Below, one piece after another: positions 10,371 to 21,573 of a stretch of DNA of 64,000 bases; within the stretch, counting starts at the first letter, position 1; the number at the start of each line of letters is the position of its first letter. The stretch lies in assembly GCA_008729055.1 (NCBI GenBank), contig SDUX01000007.1, positions 4,633,409 through 4,697,408 of the forward strand, written 5' to 3'. Under the pieces are notes generated by a model. That model saw only the letters and a list, made by a program, of their open reading frames with translations. It was not told the origin of the DNA and did not search any database. The stretch comes from Pyropia haitanensis. Lineage: Eukaryota > Rhodophyta > Bangiophyceae > Bangiales > Bangiaceae. Both the position numbers and the translations under genes were made by a program.

Positions 10371-11944
10371 CGCGGGTGTCGCCGCTGGGGGGCGTGGCCA
10401 GCGGGGGCGGGGGGGGGTCACCGGCGGCCATGGTCGTGGACGCGGTTGCTGCTGCAGACGCTGCTGCTGCCGCGCCTGCCGTTGCGGCGACATCCGCGGC
10501 TGCTCGGCCTGTGCCAGGGGCCAAGGCCACCAAGGTGGCCGGCGTGTCTCCCCCGTCGGCCGGCCTGCCCGCCCCGTCGGCCGCCCCGCCTCTGTCGACC
10601 GCCGCGCCGCCGTCGGCCGCCCCCTCCCCGTCGGCGGCCCTACCCCCAAAGGCCGCTGCGCCCCTGCCGGCCGCCTCGTCCCGGCCGACTGTGCCACCGC
10701 CGTCGACGCCGCCGCCACTGCCGACTGCGTCACCGCGGCCGGGGGTACCGCCGTCGGCGCCACAGCCGCGGCGGCCGACCGCCCCGCCACCGTCGGGGCC
10801 ACCGCCGTCGGCTGCGCTGCCGCCGGCGGCGGTCCCACCCCGCCCACCGGCTGCGCCGCCGCCGTCGGCTGCCGTCCCGCCGTCGGCAGCGCTGCCGCCG
10901 TCGGGCAGCAGCGCGTCGCCGTCGCGGGGCCGGCCACCGACGGCGGCGGTGCCGGCGGCGGCGGCGGCGGCGCCACCGCCGCCGGCCACGCGGCGGCCGT
11001 CGTCCCCATCGCCGCCGCCGGCCGCCGCCACGCCTGCGCGCGTGGCGGCCGCGGGCTCCGCCGTGGCAGGCAGGGGCGCGGCGCCTCCCCCCGGCGGGGT
11101 ACCCCCCAGCACGCGACCCCCTGTGAGCGCGCCCCCGCCGGCCGGCGGCCGCGCCTCGCCCACGGGCGCGGCGCCCGCCGCCGCCGCCGCCGCGGTGCGC
11201 CCGCCACCGCCGGGGGCCCCGCCGCTGGCATCCGCGGCGCCGCCGCCGGCGCCGCGGCCGGCGCCGCGGCCCGTGGCGGGGGCCAGCCACGTTCCCCCAC
11301 CGCCGCCGTCGGCGGCGGCGGCGGCAACGGCGGCGCCGCCGCGCGCGGCGTCGCCAGCGGGGACGCCGTCAGCGGCGGCGGCGGCTACCGGCCGGTCGCC
11401 GGCCGCCACCGTCCCGCCGCCGCGGCCGCGGGCGTCTCCGCCACGGGCGGCCGTGCGTGGCGGGAGCCCCGCGGCGGGCGTGCCCGCCGCGTCGGCGGGA
11501 GCGGCGGCGGCGCCACCGCCACCGCGGGTAGGGGCGGCCGCCGCCGCGACGGCGGCGGCGCCGCCGGCGTCCACGCCGGCAGCGCCGGCGGTGCGGGTGC
11601 CGGCGGGGGCACCCCCGCCGGCAGCGGCGGCGGCCGCGGCGGCGGCGGCCGCGGCGAGTGGGGCGGGCGCCGCCGGCGCGCCGTCGCCGCGGCGGCGGTC
11701 GCCGTCGCCGGCAGCCGCCGCGGCGGCGGCAGCCCCTCCCGCCGGGGCGGCGGCCAAGCCCGCGGCGGCAGACCGGCGGCCGCCGCCCCCGCCGGCAGCG
11801 TCGGCCGCCGCTGCGCCTACCGCGTCGGTGGCCGCGCCGTCTGCGGCGGCGGGCACGCCGGCGGCACCGGTGGCTGGTGCGGGGGGCGGGGGGGGGGGGA
11901 AGCCAGCTGGCGGCGGTGGCGGCGGCGGCGCGCCTGGGCAGTGA
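8753..11944 (+). CDS. VPS72: YL1/VPS72 (Swc2) chromatin-remodelling subunit with long Pro/Ala tail
   Basis: The start at 8753 gives MAASRPVRSTRGRRTTA, the basic N-terminus typical of YL1. Residues about 45-100 are strongly acidic (DDPDDEDYSS, SDSSDSDIDRSEGGDTDSED), matching the H2A.Z-H2B binding region of YL1/Swc2. Around 9570-9680, WDQPARLAAAAETAAANGVD followed by LRRLLAFAAERQAE fits the conserved helical segment. The YL1_C domain is clear at about residues 445-500 (PRCVMTGAPARYRDPATGAA, then YADAAAFAALRAYAETH). Family knowledge: YL1 is the H2A.Z-chaperone subunit of SWR1/SRCAP. Oddities: poly-Gly, poly-Ala and poly-Arg inserts between domains, very long G runs at 9770-9910, and a further 560 or so residues of Pro/Ala/Ser low complexity after YL1_C. 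That tail may be real or may be an open GC-rich frame, so the true stop is uncertain. Confidence 0.75.
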
Positions 11945-12177
11945 GGGCACGGGAGGGAGTTGGCGGGGGGGTGGGTAGGGACGCAGGCGATGCGGCGGGG
12001 GCGGTTTGGACCGCGCGGGGTGCGCCGCCTACCCCACGCCGCCGCCGCCGCGGGTGGCCCTTATCATCAAGGACGCCTCGTTGCAGTGACCTCCGCTATT
12101 TGTTTTCTTTCTTGGTTTGTGGGTGCGCACGTCGGCCGTCCGCACGCCCCCGCCGCACCCGCCGGGAGCCCCCACCC

Positions 12178-13249
12178 TCACAGCCCCCGCCGCGGGCGCT
12201 TCCCCCCCCCCGCCCCCCCCAGCTTAAACGCTACGGGCGCGTCCGCCTCGCGCTTGACCCCCCCCCCCACCTCCCCCGGCGGCGCCACCTCGACCGCGGC
12301 GGCCAGGTCGTCATCCGCCCACACCCCCCCTCCCCCCCCCCCCAGCACCCCCCCCCGGCGGGTGCCCCCCCCCCCGGCCCGCCCCGCGCGTCGGCCGCCG
12401 CCGCCCGCGCGCGGACGCCCGCGGCGGCGGCGGCGCGCGCCAGCCGGCCGTGCCGCTTGTTCCCGCCCGGCCGGACGCCGTGGAAGGCGTGGCACAGCCG
12501 CCGCCACGCCTCCTTGGTCGTCAGCAGCCGGCCCGCCTCGTCCGTGTGGTCCACGTTCACGTCTAGGTGCCACGCGTCGCCGCCGCCGCCGCCGCCGCCC
12601 GCACCGCCGCCGCCGCCGCCGCTGGCGGTGGCGGGGGCGACGCCGGCCATCGCGGCCGCCTCCACCGCCGCGTCCCGCGCGCGGCCGAGGCGGGGGGGGG
12701 GCGCGGAGAGGGCGCCGCGGGAGCGAAAGTGCGCGAGTGCGGCCGCGACGGACGCGGGGGCGGCGTCCGCGTCGGCCAGGGGGGGGGCACGCGCCGCGGG
12801 GGGGGGTTCCGCCTTGACCGTGGGGGGGGGGGGGGTGTGGCAGGGGAGGGGGCGGCGCGGGTGGTCACGGGAGACACGGATGCCTTGGCCGCCGCCGCCG
12901 CCGCCGGCTGCTGCTGCTGTGCAGACGGGGGTGGTGGTGACGACGGGGGCGGCGGCGGTGGCGGCAGCGGCGGCTTTGACGCAGCTGCGGCGGTGGCGGC
13001 ACCGCTCGGCGGCGGTGGCGCGGCGGCGGCGGTGGGTGGCGGCGGCGCCGCGGCGGCCTCGGCCTTGGCAACGACGGTGCGGAGAAAGTCGGCGACCTCG
13101 CCCAAGCTCCCCCCCCCTCCAGCGCGGCGGGCGTCGCACCGCCCGCCGCGGCAGCGGACGCCACCGCCCCCACCGGCGGCAGCGCCGTCAGCGTCGACAC
13201 CACCGCCGCGCCGCCGTCCGCGTCGCCCTCCCCACCGCGCCGCCGCCAG

Positions 13250-13282
<33 letters not shown>

Positions 13283-14623
13283 TCCGCCTCCGCGTCGGCT
13301 CCGCCCACGTCACCGACCGCCGCCGCGTCGGCCGCCCCGACGGCAGCCACCGCCGCCCCCTCCCCCCCGGCGGGGTGGTCCTCGGCCTCGGCGTCCGCCA
13401 CGCGCTCCCGCCGCGCCTTGCGCGCCGCCTTGCGCTTGCGCTTGGCAATCTTGGCGCCCGCCCGCGCCGCCCGCCGCGCCGCCGCCGCCTCCGCCGCGTA
13501 CGCGGCGCCCTCCTCGGCGGCGGTCAAAAAGTCGCCGCCCCCACCGGCGGTGGCCCCACCCCCGCCGCCACCGCCAAGGTCAATGCGGTCCGCTTCCGCA
13601 CCGTCGCCGCCAACACCACTCCCCCCCCCAGACGTCAAGTCCACCCCCCCGACCGCCGGCGCGGCGGCGCCAACCGCAGTCGCCACACCGCCGGCAAGGC
13701 GCAGGGCGGCGGCGGCCGCGCGCGGCCGCGACCGCCGCCCCCCCCCCCCAGGTCCCCCTCCTCCCCACTCTCCCCATCATACTTGTCGAGCACCCCCCCC
13801 TCCCCCCCCCCGCCGCCTCACCATCCAGCCCCGCCGCCGCCCCACGCGCGCGCCGCGCGCGGCGCGCGGCGGCGGCGGCGGCGGCCAGGTCGGCGTTTTC
13901 GAGCTCGGGCTCCTCCTCGTCGCCGTCCCCGTCGGCGCCCGCGTCGGCGGCGCCGTCGGTCAGGTCCAGCGGCACGTCGGCGAGGCGCAGCTCGACGCGC
14001 TCCCCCGGCCGCAGCGACCCGACGCCGTGCCGCGCCCAGCCGCGGGCGGTGGGCTCCGCGGTGGGGGCGCGGGGGGGGACGCCGCCACCGCCGGCCGCGT
14101 CCGCCGCCGCCCCGCCGGCCGCGGCGGCGGCGCCGCTGGGGGGCGGCGCCCGCGCGGCGGCGGCGACGCGGGCGAGCCAGCCGCGCCCGCCGCCACCCCC
14201 GCCGCCGGCCGCCGCCTCATCCTCCGACGCGTCCGAGTCGGGGTCACCCAGGCCCGCCGGCGCCAGCACCGCCGCCGACGCGCGGCGGGCGGCGGCCGCC
14301 GCGGCGGCCGACCGCGCGGCGGCGGCGGCGGCGGCGGCGGCGGCCAGGTCGGCCGCGTCGAGGGGCGCGTCCGACGTGCGGCCGTCCGCGGCGGCGGCGG
14401 CGGCGGCGGCGGCGGTCGGGTCATCTGCGGCAGAGGGTGGCGCACGACTGCCGGGGGCTGCCGGGGGACCCCCGCCGGTGCCACCGCCGCCGCTGCGGGA
14501 CGGGGCGGCGGCGGGCGTGACGTCGAGGGGCCGGAGGCCGAGCGACGCGCGGAGCGCGTTGGTCTGCGCGATGCTCAGGGAGAGGGAGCCATCGGCTTGC
14601 GTTGTGGGCACGGGTGGACCCAT
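12178..14623 (-). CDS. SART1: SART1/Snu66 tri-snRNP splicing factor, frame-broken in this assembly
   Basis: The minus-strand start at 14623 gives SLSLSIAQTNALRASLGLRP, matching the SART1 N-terminal motif. Further family segments follow in order but in changing frames: VGSLRPGERVELRLADVPLD and EEEPELENADL; LDKYDGESGEEGDLG (13751-13790); DFLTAAEEGAAYAAEAAAAR with a Lys/Arg-rich run; VADFLRTVVAKAEA (about 13060-13100); the C-terminal block WHLDVNVDHTDEAGRLLTTK, then EAWRRLCHAFHG (about 12480-12580); and a last segment ending at the stop at 12178. Each frame change falls at a G/C run of 8 or more bases (for example 13738-13749, 13793-13811, 12819-12834). Family knowledge: SART1/Snu66 belongs to the U4/U6.U5 tri-snRNP and is needed for spliceosome activation. 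At about 815 codons the length fits. I infer a functional gene with homopolymer-length errors rather than a pseudogene, because every domain is conserved. Confidence 0.8.
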
Positions 14624-15810
14624 GGTGTGGTCATTCAGGAGGGGGAAGGGGGAAGGGGGAGGCTGGCGGCGGGGTGTGACGTGGGGGGACGGGACGGATG
14701 GTCAGTCACGAACCCGCCAGCGACACGACCGCGACCAAGACCGCAACCGCGGCGGCGGATGGGCGCGCCTGCCACGTGTATCACAGCAACGAAAAAAAAC
14801 AACTTCTTCTAAAGTGCGTCCAATGGGACAGGACTCCTTGACAGAAAAAATTGGTTGTGACCATCTCTGTGGCAAGTCTCCGATCCACAAACGGGGCGTC
14901 CCCGCGGTGACGCAACGGGCTTTGGCCCGTGTGGGTGCCGCGTGACCCCCCCAACCGCCGCGGCGGCGGCACACCGCCCCCGGCGCACCGCCCCACGGGG
15001 GCGGGTGCCCGATCCGGTGGTGGCGGAACCTTCTTCCACTGGGCTCGAATTTGGCGTGTTGGTGGCCCGCCGCCGCGGCGGCGCCCGCCCCTTCCACAAT
15101 GACGCGGCCCCGCGCTGGGGTGGGTGTCGCGGCGGGGTGTGGCCGATGCGGGCGGTGGCGCTGGGGCGGCGGCGGTGTCGCACCGCTGGGGACGCGGCCG
15201 TGGCGGGGGAGGGCGGCGGAGGGCGGCGGACGGGGTCGACGCGGCCGCCGCGGCGGCGGCCAGCGCGCCCACCGTCCTTGACGTCCCTGACAGCGGCCGG
15301 CATCGCGGGCGGCTGGGCGTGGCACGCCGCGGGCGGCGGGCCGCCGCCGCCGCCGCCCATCCGGGCTTATCCCAGCCGCGGCGCGGCCGCCACCACAGCG
15401 CCTCTGCTTCTGCCGTCCCCCCCCCCCACCCCCCTCCCTCCCCCTCCACCCTCGTTCCGCTCGCTGTCCGCCTCCGCCCGTCCGTGCGCTTGTCCCACTG
15501 GGCGCCCGCGACACGGTGGCCGCCAACCGCCACTCGTTCCGCCTGTGCGGTGCTCGCCCGCCGCGGCGGCCTGGCGGGACAGGGTGTCCCGCGGCCGGTG
15601 GGTTGCTGGGTGGGTGCTCGTTGGGCGGGCGGGCGGGGGGGGGGTTGTGGGACGAGCCGCCACCCGCCACCACCTGCGACACCGCCGGCGGTGGGGGGGG
15701 GGGGGTGGGGACGCCCGCGGCGCCTGGAGTTCCCGCTGCACGCCGCCGCTTGCGCCGTGCCGACCTCCACCGCCGCCCGTAAGGCCGACACGACGGCCGC
15801 CACCGCCGCT

Positions 15811-15841
<31 letters not shown>

Positions 15842-16159
15842 CCACTACCGCTGCCGTCTCTACGACCGCCGCCGCCACCGCCGCGACGCCGCTGCCGCCG
15901 CCGCCGTCGCTGCCGCCGCCGCGGTCACTGCTGCTGCCGCCGCTGGCACTGGCGGTCGTCGTCTCGTCCCCCTTCATTTCCCCCTCCCTCTCTCCCCCTG
16001 GTCCTTGACCCGACGGCTGCTTTGTCGCAGCCGCCCCGGTCACGGACCAGTGGCGCGACGCGGGTGGGCGAGCCCGCCAGCCGCCGTCGCTACCAGACTG
16101 CTGCGGCCACGACCCCCCCCGGGCCGTCCCCTCGCTGGGTGTGCCCTCACCTCGACGCC
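14624..16159. other. Divergent promoter region of SART1 and NRAMP
   Basis: Begins with a moderately AT-rich portion (14,700-14,900), then about 1.2 kb of GC-rich, (GCC)n-bearing sequence. Open frames occur on both strands but none shows a domain. It separates two divergent genes. Confidence 0.5.
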
Positions 16160-18336
16160 ATGACGCGTCACCACGTAGACGACATTGGCGCGACGGGCGT
16201 CCCCGCCGTGGCGGGGGAGCGGTGGCCACCCACCGCCGCCGCCGCCACCCCCCCCCCCCCCCGGGTGCGCTTCTCCTGGGCGCGGTTTGCCAAGTTTGTT
16301 GGCCCCGGCTTTCTCGTGTCGGTGGCGTTTATTGACCCTGGCAACATTGAGTGTGACCTGCAGGTACGCCCCGTTACCTTCTCTCTTCTCTTTTTTTTTT
16401 TTCTTTGTCTTGTCCCCCTGCCCTTGCCTTCCGCGCCGCACTCTCTCGCCAGGATTGCTTTTCCCGTGCGTCCGGTCCGTCTGGGCTTTGTCCGCAAGCC
16501 CTGTTCGAATCCGCGGTGCTTTCTTTCTCGACCGTGTACTCATGCTTTGTCGTCACGAACCCCTCTTTGGTTGGTCAGCTGCTGAGTTTGTTGCTCTCGT
16601 CAGGCGGGCGCCCGCTACGGCTACGCCCTCCTCTGGGTGCTCCTCTCCACCACCGCCGCGGGCTTTGTCATGCAAACGCTCGCCGCGCATGTGGGCATTG
16701 TGTCGGGGCGCCACCTGGCGGCGCTCGCCGGCGAAGAGTACCCCCCGACCTTGCGGGCGGTGCTGTTTGTGGCGGCGCAGGCGTCCATCCTGGCCTTTGA
16801 TGTGGCCGAGGTGGTGGGCACGGCGGTGGCCCTGCGGATGCTGACGGGCCTCCCGCTGGTGGGGGGCATGGTCGTGTCGGCGGTGGACACGGCGGCTATT
16901 CTCTACCTCCAGCGTTACGGCCTGCACGTGGTGGAGTGGGCGATGGAGGCCCTGCTGGCGCTCATCCTGGTGTGCGTCGTTGGTGATGCTGCCGCGGCGG
17001 GGCCCGACTGGGCGGCCGCCGCGTGGGGCACGGTCGTCCCGACGCTGCCCGCCGCGGACGGGGTGGTGGGGGGGGTCGGGGGGGTGGGCGGCAGCGCCTT
17101 TCTTGCGGTCAGCCTGCTCGGCGCGGTCGTGATGCCGCACAATGCGTTTCTCCACTCGGGGCTGGTGTTGGGCCACCGGGAGGAGGCGCTGGCGGATGTG
17201 GCGGCGGAGATTCTGGCCACCCAGGAGGGGGCGGAGGGGGGGGCGGGGGAGGGGAGGCGGCGAACGGGGCTGGCCACTTTGTGGGGCCGGCCGACCAGGG
17301 GGACACGCGCGGTGGTGACGCGCGTCCCACGTACGCGCCCATCCCCGACGGCGACGCGGACCGCCGCGGTGACGCGGACGCACCGGCAGCGGCCGTGGCG
17401 GCGGCGCGCGCGGCGGCCGTCCCCGCCGTCTGCGCGCTGGCGACGCTGGAGAATGGGCTGGCGCTGACCGGCTCGCTCGTGGCCAACGCCGCCGTCCTGT
17501 CGGTGGCGGCGTCGCAGTTTTTCCCCCACCGCGCCCTCCCCGCGTACGCGGACGTTGGCCTTGCCGACGCGTCGGCGCTGCTGTCGTCGCTGCTGCCGAC
17601 GGCGCCGCGGACGGCGGCGGCGGCGTGGGGGATTGCGCTCCTCGCGTCGGGCCACTGCGCGACGGTGACGGGCACCATGGCCAGCGCGTACGTGTGTGAG
17701 GGCTTTTTGCCCGGCCTCGCGGCGGGGAGTGGCGGCAGCGGCGACGGCGGCAGCGGCGACGACGGCCACGAGGGTGGCCGCGGCGCCGGCGACGGCACCG
17801 GCGACAGCGCGGGCGTCGGTGCTCCCGACGGCGGATTTTGGGGGGGCGTCAACATGGCCACCCGCGCCGCCGCCATCCTCCCCGCCGTGGGCGTGGCGGT
17901 CGTGGCGGGCGAGCGGGGCGCCGACGCGCTTATCGTCGGCTCGCAGGTAATCATCTCGTTTACGCTCCCGTTTGCCGTCGTGCCGCTGCTGCGCATCGCC
18001 GCGGATGTGCTGCCAGGCGGCGGCGGCGGCGGCTGGCTCCGCGCCGGCTGGACCACCGCCGCGATCGCCGTTGCGGGCAACGTGTGGCTGGTCGTGGATG
18101 GCCTCCAGACGCTGCCGTGGGGGGACGCCGCCGCCCCCGCCCGCACGGTCTTGGGGGGGGTGTCGGCGGTGGCGCTGCTGGCGTACGTGGCGCTCGTCGC
18201 GCACCTGGTCGTGCGCCCCATGAGTGGGGTGTTGCGGAGGGGTGGCCGGGGAGCGGCAGACGTCCGCGGCGCGCGCGGCAAGGACCGCCTCACCGACGGA
18301 CCGACCGTCTGCTATGGTGCCCGCGCCGAGGCGTAG
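16160..18336 (+). CDS. NRAMP: NRAMP family divalent-metal transporter
   Basis: Exon 1 (16160-16363, 68 codons) encodes VGPGFLVSVAFIDPGNIECD LQ; exon 2 starts at 16604 with AGARYGY, a phase-0 junction. The metal-site motif DPGN (Asp59, Asn62) in helix 1 and MPHN (GAVVMPHNAFLHSG) in helix 6 are present. Together they keep the Asp, Asn, Ala and Met ligands of NRAMP Mn/Fe transporters. Later helices (ATLENGLALTGSLVANAAVL, SGHCATVTGTMASAYVCEGF, VIISFTLPFAVVPLLRI) also fit. Between helices 6 and 7 the frame shifts in a G-rich stretch near 17226-17262, then runs to the stop at 18336. A Gly/Asp/His-rich loop (about 17730-17830) is an insertion. Family knowledge: proton-coupled uptake or vacuolar export of Mn2+/Fe2+. 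Membrane location and exact substrate are not deducible. Confidence 0.85.
16364..16603 (+). other. Spliceosomal intron of the NRAMP gene
   Basis: A 240-base intron bounded by CAG|GTACGC at 16364 and CTCGTCAG at 16603. Removing it joins FIDPGNIECDLQ to AGARYGY, which restores the family consensus in phase 0. It contains a pyrimidine-rich T run near its 5' end. It is the only intron in the window I can define with confidence. Confidence 0.88.
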
Positions 18337-21300
18337 GCGGGAGGCTGTGTGGGCGGGTCACGACGCAGAGGTCAGTCGTGCCGAGGCGGCGCGTTCCTTT
18401 TGTTCTGTCTTTATGCCCAGCGGGTGCCGCGGCGGCCGGCTGTCGCCGCGGCAGCGATGGGCGTGCGGGCTTGAGTGTGGCGCGGGGGCGGCATCCGCCA
18501 CGAGCTGACCACCGCCACGGCCGGTGCTACCGCCCCACGCTGCCGCCGTTCATTGCAAGCGCCGTTGCTGGGTCGGTGTCGCGGCAGCCATTACTGCCAA
18601 CGCTGCCTCCCCGGGTTTTCGGTCCCCTCTTCCCCCCCCCTCTACCTCGACGGGCCGGCTGCGGCCGGTCTTTGCGCCGCGCAGACGTGCGGCATTCGTC
18701 GCGCACCGGGGGCGGCCGGGACGCCTGCTGGGTAGGCGCGACCACAGGGGGTTGTTCCGGGAGGGTGGCCAGCCGCCGGCTGCTCGGTGGACCTACCCAC
18801 TCGCCGCGAGTAACCTCTGCCGGGGGCCGCGCGTGCCGGCGGTGGCCGTCGCCGCCTTGACTGCGGGGTTTGCGGCGTTGGGCGGGTGTGGTTGCGTTGG
18901 GCGGGGAGCGGAGGTGGTTGGCGATGGGAGGGACTGGGGCGGAAGAGGGGCATGGGCGTGTTGGTGCTCCTCACGACCAAGTCTCCCTCTTTTGGGGGCG
19001 GGGGCGGCGAGTGAGTGTGCCGTGGAGCGAGGGGGAGTGAAGGGGTGGCGATGCGAGAGGGTAAAGGAGCCGTGGCGGGACACTCACGCCGGCCACGGTG
19101 CGCCTGCACAACCGTTGATGGGGCGGCGCCCGTGGGGCTCTTTGGTGGACCGGGCTCGCCGGCGCTGCCTTGTGCAGCGCCACCGCCACAGCCTCGGCCG
19201 TGGCGGCGGTGGACGCAGCCGTCTGTCCACTCGCGTCCCCCCTTTCCCGCCCCCCACCGGACGCCGCCGAACTGCGCCACCAGCTACGGGAGGTGGCGGT
19301 GTCAGGCCTGAGGCCGCCGCCCCCCACCGTCGGCCCCTGCCTGCCCGCAGGTGGCGGTGTCAGGCTGATGGAAGCCAAGGGCGCGCCGTCCCATCTTCCC
19401 GACCCCCCCCCACGACGCTCCCCCCCCCGGCCGCTCCCCTGTCCCCCAGTTGATGAGCGCGAGCCGAAGGCATGGCCGCGACCGGGCGCACGCTGCCGCT
19501 GGGGCGGGGCCGCCGCCAGCCGCCACGGCCGACGCGGCCCGCCGTCGGACGCGCGGGGTGGCGGTGTCATCCCCGTTCAATGGGCCGAGGCACGCGCTCT
19601 AAACGCGGCGTCCCGCGGCCAGGACGGAGGCGGGGGGGGAGGGAACTACAGTCGCCGCCTGCGTTGCTACCCCTGCTCTGCCTCGGCCCGTCTGTCCATA
19701 GGTATGGGATCTCCGCGCCCGGCGCGAGGCGACCATCCGCTGCCGTCACCGCGGTGCGTCGTGGAGGCTTTGGTACTCCCCCCCGCCCCCCTTTCCCCTT
19801 GGCAGCACCTGCGCCCGGATCGAGGACCGCACGGCGGCGGTTGAGCTCCGCGGCACGCGCACCCGCGGGGGGACAGGCCGGCCGCCCGCCAGAGCCCCTC
19901 GCACCGGTTGCGCCGCGCACCGCCACAGCGACCCGGGCGGGCGCCCGCTGGGCCATGGGGCTCCCTGTTGCGGGTCGTTCGAAAGCCGCCGGGGGGGGGG
20001 GGGTGGGGGACGGGCGGCGGCAGCCCCAGCTGCGAGCGCGGCACCCCCCCCTGGCCTCTGTGTGCCCCCGCCCGCAGATCGATCCGAGCCCCCCGACAGT
20101 GAGGTTCCTCGGGGCGGATCGCGCTCCAGATGTGGCCCTGCTGAAGTGGTGGCCGCGGCCATCAACGCGGCCCAACGGGCCCAGCGCGAGGGGGGCGCCG
20201 CCGCCAGCGCGTCGGTCGTGGCGCGTGCACGCCGACCTGGCGGGAACCCGACTGGCGGCCGGGATCAAAATCCCGACCACCCACCAGGTGCACCCCTGCA
20301 GGGGGGGGGGGTGTGTGTGGCGGCACCCCATTGGCCAACGACCGACACCGCCACAGTTGCCGATTGCCGCCGGCAGGCCGCGCACACCGCTGCCCCGTGC
20401 CGCCGGCAGGCCGCGCAGGTGGCCGAATCGTGGGCGCTGGCCGCTTTGCAGGCGTCCGCGCACTCGCCGGCGTGTGGGCGGGTGAGCGGGCGGAGTGGCG
20501 ACGAGACGGCGGCGAGGGGGGGGGGGGGCGGAGGTGTGGTCGTGCGGCACGCGGGACGGCGGCCGTGCGTCGCGGCGGCGCCACGAAGCCGGCCGCCGCC
20601 GTCGGGGGCGCCTCGGGGACGGATGGGCGCCCTTTGAGAGGGGGAGCAGGAGAGGGCGACGGGGGGGGGGGGGAGGAGGGACCCCCGTCTCCCGCGCCGG
20701 CCCCCGTCTGTTGCAGTGGTGCCAGGTGATCTGCAGCCCCGCCAGTGTCCTGTTGCAGGGGCGGGAAGGGGGGTGGCTCGCGGAGGGGGGGGGAGGTAAG
20801 AGAGACGATGGCCTGGGCCTGACGGCGACGCCGCGCCGACGTCTGGCGCGCCTTCTCGTGGCACCCGCCGATGGCAGCGCCGCGGGCGGGCGGTGGGTCT
20901 CTGGCGCTCTCCCCCTATTGTTTGCGGGCTCCCCTCTATCCGTTTTGGCTCCTGGCGCCGCCAGCCGCCGGTGGCACCTACTGCTTGGATTGTGTGTCCA
21001 GCGGCGGCGGGCCGTTGGGACCGCGTCGCCACGACTCGAGCGGCTGCCAGCAGCCCCCCCCCCTCCTGCCGTCCCGTGTGCCCACTGGCGGGGGCGAGGC
21101 GCCCCCGCTACCTCTCCTCCCCTGGCCCGTGCTTCTGACCACCGCCGTTGGTATCTCGCACACAGTGGAGCGGACCGTGTTGGGTTGGTTGGGGGCGGGG
21201 GGAGGGGAGAGAGGCTGCGTTTGCATGCCATTGGGGGGGGGTACGGACGGCCCCCGCGCCTCGTCGGTCGTTGACCGCCGCTCGCGGACGAGGGGCGGAG

Positions 21301-21573
21301 CGGCATCCGGGTGGGACGGCCGCAGTACAAGACGCGGCCGCCGGGCGGCTTGCTTCCTCCCGACGCCATCATCACCTGCACTCGCGTCGGCATCCGCACC
21401 ACTCAAACAGCCCCGCATCTGCTCTCACCGCTACCACCGCTGACGCAACCCCCACACCCTCTTCTTTGCCACCCTGTTCCCAGTCTACCACCATTGTGAG
21501 CCGCCACCCCGCGCTGTGAGACCCCTACTTCCCGTCGACTCGCCTCCTTTGCGTCAATCTCGGAGCCTTCACG
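18337..21573. other. Gene-poor GC-rich stretch between NRAMP and cupin 2
   Basis: More than 3 kb without a recognisable domain. Small local repeats are visible: the motif GGTGGCGGTGTCA near 19290, 19350 and 19557, and a 19-base unit GCCGCCGGCAGGCCGCGCA at about 20364 and again 34 bases later. Several G runs interrupt the region. The last few hundred bases should include the cupin 2 promoter. Confidence 0.5.

Noticed and set aside
13600..13823. An intron in SART1 between the ELENADL block and the DFLTAAEEG block
   Set aside because: A conserved segment (LDKYDGESGEEGDLG) lies in the supposed intron in a shifted frame, so homopolymer errors explain the break better.
9574..14520. A 1648-codon open frame on the plus strand, and similar giant frames in several registers
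   Set aside because: It consists of Arg/Gly/Ala/Pro runs and crosses two genes defined by real domains (VPS72 and SART1). Stops are rare at this GC content, so length alone is not evidence.
19567..21402. 611-codon minus-strand frame between NRAMP and cupin 2
   Set aside because: No domain, Arg/Pro-rich composition, and equally long frames on the opposite strand.
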